DNA of 64,000 bases, from positions 1-64,000 of the forward strand of contig NZ_JBBIAB010000012.1 in the NCBI RefSeq assembly GCF_039634785.1. The letters are read 5' to 3'. Positions 27,930 through 37,278 of this stretch are shown piece after piece. The position numbers and the translations under genes were made by a program. Position 1 is the first letter of the stretch. Every line of letters starts with the position of its first letter. The stretch is from Tistrella mobilis. GTDB taxonomy: Bacteria; Pseudomonadota; Alphaproteobacteria; Tistrellales; Tistrellaceae. The notes beneath the pieces are model-generated. The model had not been told where the DNA came from, searched no databases, and saw only the letters and a program-made list of their open reading frames with translations.

Positions 27930-28988
27930 TCAGTCACGAGGCGCGGCCGCACGTCCCAGCCGGTCGGCGAGGGCGGCCAGGATTTCCCCATCGGGGTCGG
28001 CGGGGGACACCTGCAGGGGGGCGACCGCAATGCCATCGACATCGAAGCCGTCGGCGGCGCGCAGCAGCGCGTAGAGCCGCCGGGCGGCTTCGCGCGGGCG
28101 GGCATCGGCCGACAGCTGCAGCACATGGGCAAAGCCCGGCGGCGGCGGGCCATAGGCGAGCAGCACCTCCCGCTGGCCGGGAAGCGGCGCCGTTGCATCC
28201 AGCCGCACCGCATGACCGGGGGCGTAGTGGCTGCCGAGCATGCCGGGCGAGGGCAGGGCCGAGAGGCCGTCATCTGCCGGCAGATCGGCGCCGTCCGCCG
28301 GATCGGCCAGATCGTCGGCGCCGAGGGCGGCTCGCAACATCGAGGTGGTGATCGCGCCGGGCCGGAGCACGCGGACCCGTGGCCCTGAAAGGTCGATGAC
28401 GGTGGATTCGACGCCCACCGGGCAGGGGCCGGCATCCAGCACCGCGGCGATACGCCCGTCCAGATCGGCCAGCACATGATCGGCGGTGGTGGGGCTGACA
28501 TGGCCCGACCGGTTGGCGCTGGGACCGACCATCGGCACACCCGCCGCCCTGATCAGCGCCCGCGCGGCCGACAGTGCCGGAACCCGGACGGCGACCGTGG
28601 GGCCACCGGCGGTGGCGGCATCGGCAATGCGGCAATCCGCCCGGCGCTTCATCACCATGGTCAACGGGCCGGGCCAGAACAGCCCCGCAAGCACCCGCGC
28701 CCGATCGTCGGCGCGCGCCACGATCAGCCCCTGTTCGGGATCCGACGCATGGACGATCAACGGGTTGCGGGCCGGCCGACCCTTGGCGGCATAAACCCGG
28801 GCGACCGCTGCATCAGAGGTGGCATCGGCACCCAGGCCATAGACGGTCTCGGTCGGGAACGCGACAAGCCGGCCGGCGACGACAAGCGCCGCCGCGTCGT
28901 CGATGGCGCGGCGGTCCTCGGCACTGACCGGATCGACCGCAACCTTCAGCCGGCGGGTTGGTTCAGGGGACACGGGCGAAGGGGACAC
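27930..28988 (-). CDS. tsaC: Threonylcarbamoyl-AMP synthase, Sua5/YrdC type
   Basis: A 352-residue enzyme that makes threonylcarbamoyl-AMP for the t6A37 modification of ANN-reading tRNAs. The YrdC domain (about 20-210) shows VAFPTETVYGLGADA, KGRPARNPLIVH, WPGPLTMVMKR, VAVRVPA, GPSANRSGHVSPT and VGVESTVIDLSG. The C-terminal Sua5 domain starts with the linker SPGMLGSHYAPGHAVRL. That extra domain makes it the long Sua5 form. GTG starts at 28988 or five codons later are the only plausible ones before the domain. Confidence 0.92.
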   Translation of the reverse strand: MSPSPVSPEPTRRLKVAVDPVSAEDRRAIDDAAALVVAGRLVAFPTETVYGLGADATSDAAVARVYAAKGRPARNPLIVHASDPEQGLIVARADDRARVLAGLFWPGPLTMVMKRRADCRIADAATAGGPTVAVRVPALSAARALIRAAGVPMVGPSANRSGHVSPTTADHVLADLDGRIAAVLDAGPCPVGVESTVIDLSGPRVRVLRPGAITTSMLRAALGADDLADPADGADLPADDGLSALPSPGMLGSHYAPGHAVRLDATAPLPGQREVLLAYGPPPPGFAHVLQLSADARPREAARRLYALLRAADGFDVDGIAVAPLQVSPADPDGEILAALADRLGRAAAPRD

Positions 28989-28999
28989 GGGTGCAGAGG

Positions 29000-29260
29000 T
29001 CAGTCCGGCTTGTCGCCGAAGAGCGCCTTCAGATAGGCATGCTGAAGGTCGGCGATGTGGCGCTGAAGATCGGCCAGATCCTGACCGATCATCTCGATGA
29101 CGGCGAGGTCGTTGTCCATCGACTCGCCGCTTTCCTCGGACCAGTGGTTCGACAGCAGCGTCAACGCGTCATGCGCCGCCCGTTCATGGTGCTTGCTGCC
29201 ATGCCCGAGGGCATCGATCCGCTCGCGGATGAAGTTGAGGCTCTCTTCGGCGCTGAGCAT
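29000..29260 (-). CDS. Small conserved-looking helical protein
   Basis: An 86-residue acidic, helical protein (MLSAEESLNFIRERIDALGH at the start; LFGDKPD at the end), with GGAGA upstream of ATG 29260. It lies 11 bases before the Sua5 start on the same strand, so the two are probably cotranscribed. I do not recognise the family. A longer in-frame start at 29392 gives an Arg/Cys-rich leader that looks non-coding. Confidence 0.6.
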   Translation of the reverse strand: MLSAEESLNFIRERIDALGHGSKHHERAAHDALTLLSNHWSEESGESMDNDLAVIEMIGQDLADLQRHIADLQHAYLKALFGDKPD

Positions 29261-29457
29261 GTGGTTGTCTCCGCACGAGGGCGGGCACCGGAACCGGCCG
29301 GCGCCACAGGGTCGGTATCCGCCGACTATGCCGGTCCGGGGCGCGCGACGCAACCGCGCACGAGGCTTGCGGCCAGCCGTCGCAGAGGTCACGCTTCAGC
29401 TCGGATATCGGCGGGTGAGTGCAACGCCGGATGAGGAACGTATCGGGGAGACGGGAG

Positions 29458-30084
29458 ATGATCCTGACCATCGCACAGCAGAAGGGCGGCGCCGGCAAGA
29501 CGACGCTGGCGGCGCAGCTGGCGGGATGCTGGGCGGCACGTGGCCGCCGGGTGGCGGTGGTGGATATCGACGATCAGGGCAGCCTGGCCCGCTGGGCGGG
29601 CTGGCGGGCGGAGCGCAGCCCGAACCGGCCGGCGGTGACCATGCGGGCCCTGTCGGGCTGGCGGCTGGATGGCGAGCTGGCGGGGCTGGGGCGCGAGCAT
29701 GACGTGGTCATCGTCGACACCCCGCCCGAGGCCGAAAACGATGCCCGCCGCGCGGTGCGTGCCGCCGATCTGGTGCTGGTCCCGGTGCAGCCCAACCCCT
29801 TCGATGTAGGGGCGACCCGGCCGACCCTGGACCTGGTGCGGGCCGAGCGGCGGCAGGTGCTGCTGGTGCTGAACCGGGTGGCGCCGCGTGCGCGCCTCGC
29901 CCAGGCGATGATCGATGCGGTGGCAGAACTGGGCGCCCCGGTGGCGACCACCCGCTTCGCCAACCGGACGGGCTTTGCGGCCTCGCTGCTCGACGGGCTC
30001 GCGGTCTCGGAGACCGAGCCCCGCTCGGCGGCTGCCCAGGAGCTGGAGGCACTTGCCGACGAGATCGAGCGCAGCCTGGGCTGA
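29458..30084 (+). CDS. ParA/MinD-like ATPase (orphan)
   Basis: A 208-residue P-loop ATPase of the ParA family. The deviant Walker A is QQKGGAGKTTLAAQLAG (8-24), Walker A' is VVDIDDQGSLARW and Walker B VVIVDTPPEAEND. No DNA-binding N-terminal extension and no ParB partner are nearby, so it is not a chromosomal par locus. Small ParA proteins of this kind position plasmids, chemoreceptors or other cargo; here the cargo is unknown. ATG 29458 follows GGGGAGACGGGAG. It converges on the recX-like gene. Confidence 0.83.
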   Translation: MILTIAQQKGGAGKTTLAAQLAGCWAARGRRVAVVDIDDQGSLARWAGWRAERSPNRPAVTMRALSGWRLDGELAGLGREHDVVIVDTPPEAENDARRAVRAADLVLVPVQPNPFDVGATRPTLDLVRAERRQVLLVLNRVAPRARLAQAMIDAVAELGAPVATTRFANRTGFAASLLDGLAVSETEPRSAAAQELEALADEIERSLG

Positions 30085-30088
30085 GCCT

Positions 30089-30687
30089 TCAATCCTCTGC
30101 CGTACTGCCCGGCCGGCGGCGGTCGGGCAGGGCCTCGGCATCGGCTGCCCAGTCGTCCAGGGCATCGACATCGACCGCATCGATCACCCGGCGGGCCAGA
30201 TCGGGGTAATAGCCGGCGCGGGCCATGGCGGCGATGTCGCGCTGGCGGGTGCCGTCGCGGGCGGCTTCAGGCCGCCAGGGGCCCAGCCGGCGACGGCGGG
30301 CATAGGCGATGGCGCCGATCCGGTCGTCGGCGCCGCCTTCATCCTCGGCCATGTCTGAGAGCACGCCCTCGATCCGCGCGGGTTCCAGCCCGCGCAGCGA
30401 CAGGTCGCGGGCGATGCCGGCGCGGGGCCGGCCGCGATTGCGCAGGCTGCGGGCGCGGAGCCGGGCATAGGCATCGTCATCGACCAGCCCGGCGGCGGCG
30501 ACCTTGTCCAGCGCCCGGCCCACCATGGTGTCGAGCGTTTCGGGCGGCAGGGCGGCCGCTTCCTGCCAGCGGGTCAGCCGGCTGCGGGCACGGCGTTCCA
30601 GATCGGCCCGGCTTGCCGGATGGCGGCCGGCGCTGGCGGTGAGGGCAGAGACCAGGCGGGAAAGCAGGCGGGTGTCGATCTCGCCGG

Positions 30688-30691
<4 letters not shown>
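30089..30691 (-). CDS. recX: RecX-like regulatory protein
   Basis: A 200-residue basic helical protein of the RecX family, which modulates RecA filaments. It shows the repeats of three-helix units: RRARSRLTRWQ, MVGRALDKVAAAGLVDDDAYARLRAR (quoted as DKVAAAGLVDDDAYARLRAR), SLRNRGRPRAGIARDLSLRG and RRRLGPWRPEA. RecX usually lies beside recA; here it is fused into a cysQ operon by a 4-bp overlap. Assignment rests on the DDxxYA(R) and RG(R/K)sxxxIxxeLxxrG patterns. Confidence 0.78.
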
Positions 30692-31527
<836 letters not shown>

Positions 31528-31622
31528 GGGGGCGGGGCTCCGGTCTTCAGGGTGCAGGTCGTGCCACCGATCATCCGCGCCCTGCCGGCCGCGGTCAACC
31601 GGCAGCGGCCGGTTGCACACGG

Positions 31623-32333
31623 TCAGATGCCGGCGCCGTCGGACATGGTGTGGATGCCGCATTCGGTCTTGGCCCGGCCCGACCAGCGGCCGCTGCGCAG
31701 ATCATCGCCCGGCCGGGTGCGGCTGGTGCAGGGGATGCAGCCGATCGAGGCGTAGCCCTGGGACTCCAGCGGATGACGGGGCAGGTCGTGGGCATCGAAA
31801 TAGCCCAGGATCTGGTCGCGATCCCAGAAGGCGAGCGGGTTGAGCTTCACCCGCCGGCCGTCGCGCTCCACCGGCATCACCTCGGCGCGGCCGCCGCCAT
31901 GATGGCGCTTCAGCCCCGAAATCCAGCCGTCGACGCGCGAGAGCGCCTTGGCCAGCGGTCGGACCTTGCGGAAGGCGCAACAGGCATCGGGGTTGGTGAT
32001 CCAGAGCTCGTCTTCCGGATCCTCGCGGGCATGGTCGACCGGATCGGGGGTCTCGGACTGGACATTGCGCAGGCCCAGCCGGTCGATCAGCTGGTCGCGA
32101 TAGGCCAGCGTCTCGGGGAAAAGCATGCCGGTTTCAAGGAAGATGACCGGCAGGTCGCGGTCGACCCGCGAGACCATGTGCAGCAGCACCGCAGCCTCGG
32201 TGCCGAAGGACGACACCAGCGCGAGGCGGCCGCCGAGCGGGCCATAGGCAGCGGCGGCGATCAGTTCGATCCCGTCGAGGCGACCCAGGCGGAAGTTCAA
32301 CTCGTCGTAGAGCGCATTCTCGATCACGGCCAT
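31623..32333 (-). CDS. cysH: Phosphoadenylyl/adenylyl-sulfate reductase
   Basis: A 236-residue enzyme reducing (P)APS to sulfite. The PP-loop-like start is LVSSFGTEAAVLLHMVS, then the LFPETLAYRD segment. Cysteine sets CC in NPDACCAFRK and C-x2-C in SIGCIPCTS are the four Fe-S ligands of the APS-reductase type, and KTECGIH at the end holds the catalytic cysteine. The cluster ligands suggest APS as substrate or dual use. The downstream CysQ suggests that PAP is produced in this cell. Part of a siroheme/cysH/cysQ sulfur-assimilation group. Confidence 0.93.
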   Translation of the reverse strand: MAVIENALYDELNFRLGRLDGIELIAAAAYGPLGGRLALVSSFGTEAAVLLHMVSRVDRDLPVIFLETGMLFPETLAYRDQLIDRLGLRNVQSETPDPVDHAREDPEDELWITNPDACCAFRKVRPLAKALSRVDGWISGLKRHHGGGRAEVMPVERDGRRVKLNPLAFWDRDQILGYFDAHDLPRHPLESQGYASIGCIPCTSRTRPGDDLRSGRWSGRAKTECGIHTMSDGAGI

Positions 32334-32412
32334 GGTGATCAGGACCTTTCGCGGTCTTTTGTCGTTCGTCCGGCCCTGACCTCCGTCCCCGGCCTTCCGG
32401 GGAGGGGAAGGG

Positions 32413-33078
32413 TCAGGCCTTCACACGGCGGGGATGGTCGGTCGGGGTGGTTGCAGCAGTATCGGTATCGGTTTCGTCGGAACGCGGTGCGGCGCCGCCG
32501 AGGGGCAGCCAGCCTTCGCGCCGGATCATCTCGTCGGTTGCGGACTTCACCGCGGCGGGGGGCGTGCCGGCACCGCGCAGCGCCATGCGCAGGCGGCGGA
32601 TGGCGGCCGTCCTCTCGGCCCATTCGGGCCCGATCAGCCGGGCGAGTTCACGCTTCATGGCGATGGCGAGGCTGGGGCTGGCGCCGGCGGTGGAGATGGC
32701 GATCGCCAGATCGCCGCGGCGCAGCACCGACGGCACCTGCAGCGCGCAGAGCGGCACCACATCCTCGACATTCACCAGCACCTTATAGGCCTCTGCCCGG
32801 TCATGAAGCGGCCGGGCGGTCTCGACATCCAGATCGGCGACGAACAGCACCCGCAGATCGTCGAGTTCGGCATCGCTCGGCAGCCGGTCGACCACCACGC
32901 CACCCAGCGCCTCTGCCCGGGCGATGAAATCCGCGGGCGCATCCGGTGCGTAGACACGCGGATGAATGGCGCCCGCCTCTATGATCATGGCGAGGCGGGT
33001 GAGCGCCTTCTCTCCATGGCCGGCCACGGCGACGGGCAGGCGGCGCAGATCGAGCGAAACGGGCAGCAGCGCGGTCAT
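32413..33078 (-). CDS. cysG: Siroheme synthase N-terminal domain (precorrin-2 dehydrogenase/ferrochelatase)
   Basis: A 221-residue protein similar to Met8p and the CysG N-terminal part, which makes siroheme for sulfite reductase. It opens with LPVSLDLRRLPVAVAGHGEK (nucleotide-binding region), continues with VNVEDVVPLCALQVPSVLRRG and ISTAGASPSLAIAMKRELARLIGP, which are family hallmarks. The methyltransferase half of full CysG is absent. I start at ATG 33078 with GGGAGGAGA upstream. It is first in the run cysG-cysH-cysQ-recX, with a 79-bp gap to cysH holding a CCCCGG/CCGGGG hairpin. Confidence 0.84.
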   Translation of the reverse strand: MTALLPVSLDLRRLPVAVAGHGEKALTRLAMIIEAGAIHPRVYAPDAPADFIARAEALGGVVVDRLPSDAELDDLRVLFVADLDVETARPLHDRAEAYKVLVNVEDVVPLCALQVPSVLRRGDLAIAISTAGASPSLAIAMKRELARLIGPEWAERTAAIRRLRMALRGAGTPPAAVKSATDEMIRREGWLPLGGAAPRSDETDTDTAATTPTDHPRRVKA

Positions 33079-33312
33079 CGGTCTCCTCCCCACGCCGGTT
33101 CCGGCGGGCGGAATGATAAAAACGGATCCGATCTGTTGAATGCGGATCAGCATGTTGGAAAGCAATGTAGGTCCGGTGGATCCCATAAACAACACATATT
33201 TAAGGAGTAGTTTTTAAGAACAACAGAACCATGCTGTTGAACACGGGGTGGCGGAGCCCGACGGGCTCGGGATATGCTGCGGACCGTTCCTCAGATCCGG
33301 GAGAAATGCCCC
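33079..33312. promoter_or_regulatory. A+T-rich divergent promoter region, cysG side
   Basis: A 234-bp gap between divergent genes, A+T-rich from about 33110 to 33240. Inverted repeat CAACAG (33221-33226) / CTGTTG (33234-33239) is visible, as is GGATCCG/CGGATC around 33124-33148. These could be regulator sites for sulfur genes, but no known consensus is met. Confidence 0.35.
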
Positions 33313-34305
33313 ATGTCCGCCCCTGCCGATCGTCCGGTCCTGGTCGTCACCCGCCATCTGCCCGACGCCGTGGAGGAGCGGGCGGCGCGCGACTACCGCG
33401 TGATCCGTCTGGCCGAGGACCGGCCGATCCCGGCCGCAGAGCTGGCGGCGCTGGCGGCCGACAATGCCGCCCGCGGCATCCTGCTGACCCCGACCGAGCG
33501 CATGGACCGGGCGGCGATCGAGGGGCTGCCCGCCTGCGTCGAGGCGATCGCCACCTTCTCGGTCGGCTATGACCATATCGACCTTGCGGCGGCGAAGGCG
33601 CGCGGGCTGCAGGTGTTCAACACCCCCGATGTCGTGGCCGAGGCGACGGCCGATATCGCCATGCTGGTCATGCTGGGGGCGGCTCGCCGCGCCTATGAAG
33701 GGCAGCGCATGCTGCGCACCGGCGGCTGGTCGGGCTGGTCGCCGACCTTCATGCTGGGCACCGATCTTCGCGGCCGGCGGCTGGGGCTGGTCGGCTTCGG
33801 GCGTATCGGCCAGGCGACGGCCCGCCGGGCGAAGGCTTTCGGCATGACCATTCATTATCATCAGCGCCGCCGGCTGGATGAGGCGGCACTGGGCGCCGAT
33901 CTTGCCGACGCCGTCTATCATGACAGCCTGGACGATCTGGTGGCGGTGGCCGATGTGCTGTCGCTGCACTGCCCGGCGACGCCCGAGACCATCGGCATGA
34001 TCAATGCGGAGCGGATCGCCCGACTGCCCGCCGGGGCCATTCTGGTCAACACCGCGCGCGGGCCGCTGGTGGACGATGCGGCGGCGATTGCGGCGCTGAC
34101 GTCGGGCCGGTTGCAGGCGGCGGGGCTCGACGTCTTCACCGGCGAGCCGCAATTCGACCCGCGCTGGGCCGAGCTCGACAACGCCTATCTGCTGCCGCAT
34201 ATGGGCACCTCCACCGTCGAGACCCGGGCCGCGATGGGCTTCCGGGCGCTGGACAATCTGGATGCCTTCTTCGCCGGCGCCACGCCGCGCGACCGGCTGG
34301 CGTAA
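33313..34305 (+). CDS. D-isomer-specific 2-hydroxyacid dehydrogenase (glyoxylate/hydroxypyruvate reductase type)
   Basis: A 330-residue NAD(P)H-dependent dehydrogenase. The Rossmann motif is LGLVGFGRIGQATARRAKAF with Gly-x-Gly-x-x-Gly. Catalytic Arg is in LVNTARGPLVDD, Glu in VFTGEPQFDP and His in LLPHMGTST. SVGYDHIDLAAAKARGLQVFNTP is split here as SVGYDHIDLAAAKARG and is typical of the GhrB-like branch that reduces glyoxylate or hydroxypyruvate. ATG 33313 is the first family-like start. The FAH-family gene follows on the same strand after 152 bp. Confidence 0.88.
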   Translation: MSAPADRPVLVVTRHLPDAVEERAARDYRVIRLAEDRPIPAAELAALAADNAARGILLTPTERMDRAAIEGLPACVEAIATFSVGYDHIDLAAAKARGLQVFNTPDVVAEATADIAMLVMLGAARRAYEGQRMLRTGGWSGWSPTFMLGTDLRGRRLGLVGFGRIGQATARRAKAFGMTIHYHQRRRLDEAALGADLADAVYHDSLDDLVAVADVLSLHCPATPETIGMINAERIARLPAGAILVNTARGPLVDDAAAIAALTSGRLQAAGLDVFTGEPQFDPRWAELDNAYLLPHMGTSTVETRAAMGFRALDNLDAFFAGATPRDRLA

Positions 34306-34457
34306 CTTTCGGACGCAAAATCACCGGGATATATCACAAACGCTTAACATGGACCGGGTGCGGACGTATCTTTCTCGCCCCGGTGGCGAGGGCGGCCTGC
34401 ACCCGCACCCATGACCCTGCGCCCCGGGACGAGATCGATCCAAGGGGGGGAGGGAGC

Positions 34458-35153
34458 ATGACCTACGGTCTGGCGGTGGCATCCTGGGAGGCGCCGACAT
34501 TGCCGATACGCGGCTCGGCGATCCGGTTTCCGGTCCGCCGCGTGTTCTGCATCGGCAAGAACTACGCGGACCATATCCGCGAGATGGGCGGCACCGATGT
34601 GAGTGCCGAGGCGGCGGTGTTCTTCATCAAGCCGGCCGATTGCGTGGTTGCCGACGGCGCAAAGGTCGCCTATCCGCCGATGACCGCCAACCTGCATCAC
34701 GAGGTAGAGCTGGTGGCGGCGATCGGCCGCGAGGGCGCGAATGTGCCGGCCGATCAGGCGCTGTCGCTGGTCTACGGCTATGCCGTGGGCGTGGACCTGA
34801 CCCGGCGCGACCTTCAGAACGCGGCCCGTGACCGCGGCGGCCCCTGGGACATGGCGAAGAGCTTCGACCAGGCGGCGCCGGTGGGCGCGCTTGCCCGCGT
34901 CGAGAGCTTCGGCCATCCGCAGCGCGGCCGGATCTGGCTGGAAGTCGACGGCCAGATGCGCCAGCAGGCCGACCTCAACCAGATGATCCGCACCACGGCC
35001 GAGGTGATCGCCGAACTGTCGCGCTATATCGCGCTCAAGCCCGGCGACATCGTCTTCACCGGCACCCCCGCCGGTGTGGGCCCGATCGCCCGCGGCCAGA
35101 AGGTCCGCTGCGGCATCGAACATGTGGGTGAGCTGACCTTCGACGTGGTGTGA
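34458..35153 (+). CDS. Fumarylacetoacetate hydrolase family protein
   Basis: A 231-residue hydrolase that cleaves or decarboxylates dioxo-acids. Family marks are VRRVFCIGKNYADHIREMG, FFIKPADCVV, LHHEVELVAAIG with the metal-binding Glu residues, GYAVGVDLTRRDLQ, KSFDQAAPVG and TGTPAGVGPI. The short length and FCIGKNYADH start are closest to fumarylpyruvate hydrolase/acylpyruvase types. Substrate is not certain. ATG 34458 follows GGGGGGAGGGAG. It ends 2 bp from the converging antiporter gene. Confidence 0.88.
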   Translation: MTYGLAVASWEAPTLPIRGSAIRFPVRRVFCIGKNYADHIREMGGTDVSAEAAVFFIKPADCVVADGAKVAYPPMTANLHHEVELVAAIGREGANVPADQALSLVYGYAVGVDLTRRDLQNAARDRGGPWDMAKSFDQAAPVGALARVESFGHPQRGRIWLEVDGQMRQQADLNQMIRTTAEVIAELSRYIALKPGDIVFTGTPAGVGPIARGQKVRCGIEHVGELTFDVV

Positions 35154-35155
35154 CC

Positions 35156-37087
35156 TTACTTTTCGCCACGCCTGAGCATCCGCCGCAGGCGCTCCGCCAG
35201 GCCGCGGCGGGTGCTGTCGGCGGGCCGGGCGGCGACGGGGGTGGCGGTGGTGCCGCGGCTGCGGTCGCGCAGGCGGCGGACGGCCCGGGCGGGGCCCGGG
35301 CCCAGATGGCGGGCGGCGCGGACCAGTGTCGGCCAGTCGGGCAGGAAGGGGACGCGGGGCGCGCGGCGCTTCAGCCCGTCGAGATCGAGGCCGACCTTCG
35401 TGACCCGGCCGGTCTCGTCGCGTTCGCGTACGATCAGGGCGACATTGCCGAGGAAGACCACATCGCCGACCACGGGCGCCCGGTTGAACTGGCGATCGAT
35501 GAAATCGGCCAGCGTCTCGCGCAGCGCCTCGGCCGGCACCGGCACGCCATAGGCATCGCCCAGCCCCGACAGCCGGGCGTCGCCGTTCAGGGTGAAGGCA
35601 CCGAAGAAGGCGGCATCCTCTTCCGCCCGGCCGCCGAAGACCGCGTCCAGATCCGGCAGTTTCCAGGGCGGCGCCAGCAGATAGAGCGTGTCGCCGACAG
35701 CCAGGCGGAAGCCCGGCGCAGGGGTGGTCAGGGTCTTTTCCCGCACCAGAAGCAGCGGCTGCGCCCAGGGCGGCAGGCGCGGATGGCGATCGACCAGCGG
35801 GCTGTCGTCCTCGATCGCATAACCCACGATCTCGTGGTCGGGCAGTTCGGGCAGTGAGATTTCGATACGGTCGATCGGGCCGGATTTCGACGGGATCTCC
35901 AGCTTCAGCCAGCGGGCAAGCGGGGTGATCGTCCAGCCCTGGATGGTGAGCGAGACCACGACGACCCAGAAGGCGATGCCGAAATAGAGCGGGCCGACAT
36001 CGAGCCCGGCGGCCGTGGGGAAAAGGGCGAGAACCATCGGCACTGCGCCGCGCAGGCCCACCCACGAGATGAAAGCCTGTTCCGCCTTCGAAAAGTTGAA
36101 GGGCAGCAGCGACACCCAGACGGCGATCGGGCGCACCACCAGCATCAGCACGAAGGCGAGCGGCAGGGCGAGCGGCGCGATCGCGATCAGCCCCGATGGC
36201 AGCACCATCAGCCCCAGCATCAGGAACATCACGATCTGGGCGAGCCAGGTGAGCCCGTCATGGAAGCGCATGATGTTGTGGAAGCCCTGAAGCTTCCGGT
36301 TGCCGAGCATCAGCCCCATCAGATAGACGGCGAGGAAGCCGCTGCCGCCGAGCACCGCGGTCAGGCCGAAGGTGAAGAGGGCGCCCGCCAGCGCCAGCAG
36401 CGGATAGAGGCCCGAGGCGAGGCGCAGCCGGTTGATGCCCAGTCCCAGCACATGGCCCGCGACCAGGCCGAAACCGGCCCCGAGCCCCATCTGCAGGACG
36501 AAGATGCCGGCGAGTTCGACCACACCCAGGCCGTTGCCGCCTGCGGCACCGGCCACCAGCAGCTCGACCAGGCCGATGGTGAGGAAGACCGCCATCGGAT
36601 CATTGCTGCCGCTTTCGATTTCGAGCGTGGCGCCGACCCGTTCCTTCAGCACCAGCCCGCGGCTGCCGAGCAGGAAGAACACCGCCGCGGCGTCGGTGGG
36701 GCTGAGGATGGCGCCGAGCAGCAGGCCGGCCATCAGCCCGAGCTGATCGAACAGCGCCCAGCCGATCAGGCCGGTGAGGCCGGCGGTGATCAGCACGCCG
36801 ATGGTGGCGAGCGATGTGGCGGGCCAGAGGGCGACGCGGAAATTCTCCCCCTTGGTCTTGAGGCCGCCGTCGAACAGGATCACCGCCAGGGCGAGCGAGC
36901 CGATCAGGGCGGCGGAATCTATGTCGGCGAAGACGATGCCGCCCAGACCCTCCGGCCCGGCGGCAAGGCCGAGCAGAAGGAAGACCAGCAGCAGCGGCAT
37001 GCCGAAGCGGGAGGAGACCAGGCTGGCCCCGATGCTGATCAACACGAGGGCGGCGCCTACGAAGATCAGCTGGTTGGCGAGTTCCAT
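35156..37087 (-). CDS. CPA1-type K+(Na+)/H+ antiporter with C-terminal regulatory domains
   Basis: A 643-residue membrane antiporter like CvrA/NhaP2. About 12-13 helices occupy residues 1-390, with LLLGLAAGPEGLGGI, LFDGGLKTKGENF, LSPTDAAAVFFLLG, ESGSNDPMAVFLTIG (the NDP motif) and SWVGLRGAVPMVLALFP. The soluble tail has a TrkA-C-like domain (LLLVREKTLTTPAPGFRLAVGD as RLAVGDTLYLLAPP) and a CorC/HlyC-like domain with VVGDVVFLGNVALIVRERDE. I start at ATG 37087 with GTGGAGGACC upstream. Such antiporters export K+ under high internal potassium or alkaline stress. Confidence 0.9.
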   Translation of the reverse strand: MELANQLIFVGAALVLISIGASLVSSRFGMPLLLVFLLLGLAAGPEGLGGIVFADIDSAALIGSLALAVILFDGGLKTKGENFRVALWPATSLATIGVLITAGLTGLIGWALFDQLGLMAGLLLGAILSPTDAAAVFFLLGSRGLVLKERVGATLEIESGSNDPMAVFLTIGLVELLVAGAAGGNGLGVVELAGIFVLQMGLGAGFGLVAGHVLGLGINRLRLASGLYPLLALAGALFTFGLTAVLGGSGFLAVYLMGLMLGNRKLQGFHNIMRFHDGLTWLAQIVMFLMLGLMVLPSGLIAIAPLALPLAFVLMLVVRPIAVWVSLLPFNFSKAEQAFISWVGLRGAVPMVLALFPTAAGLDVGPLYFGIAFWVVVVSLTIQGWTITPLARWLKLEIPSKSGPIDRIEISLPELPDHEIVGYAIEDDSPLVDRHPRLPPWAQPLLLVREKTLTTPAPGFRLAVGDTLYLLAPPWKLPDLDAVFGGRAEEDAAFFGAFTLNGDARLSGLGDAYGVPVPAEALRETLADFIDRQFNRAPVVGDVVFLGNVALIVRERDETGRVTKVGLDLDGLKRRAPRVPFLPDWPTLVRAARHLGPGPARAVRRLRDRSRGTTATPVAARPADSTRRGLAERLRRMLRRGEK

Positions 37088-37278
37088 CGGCGGTCCTCCA
37101 CGCGTCGAACAGGGGGACAGCGCTGCCGCGGCGCCGCCACCATTCCGCTTATAATCACGGCGGATCATCGAAGGTGTGAGCTTTTTTCGCCGGAGCCTTG
37201 CGGAGCGGGCCGATGGTCGGCGCCGGGCCGGGCGTGATATATGCTGGGGCCTTCTGTCCCGCTTCAGACGGCGATGCC

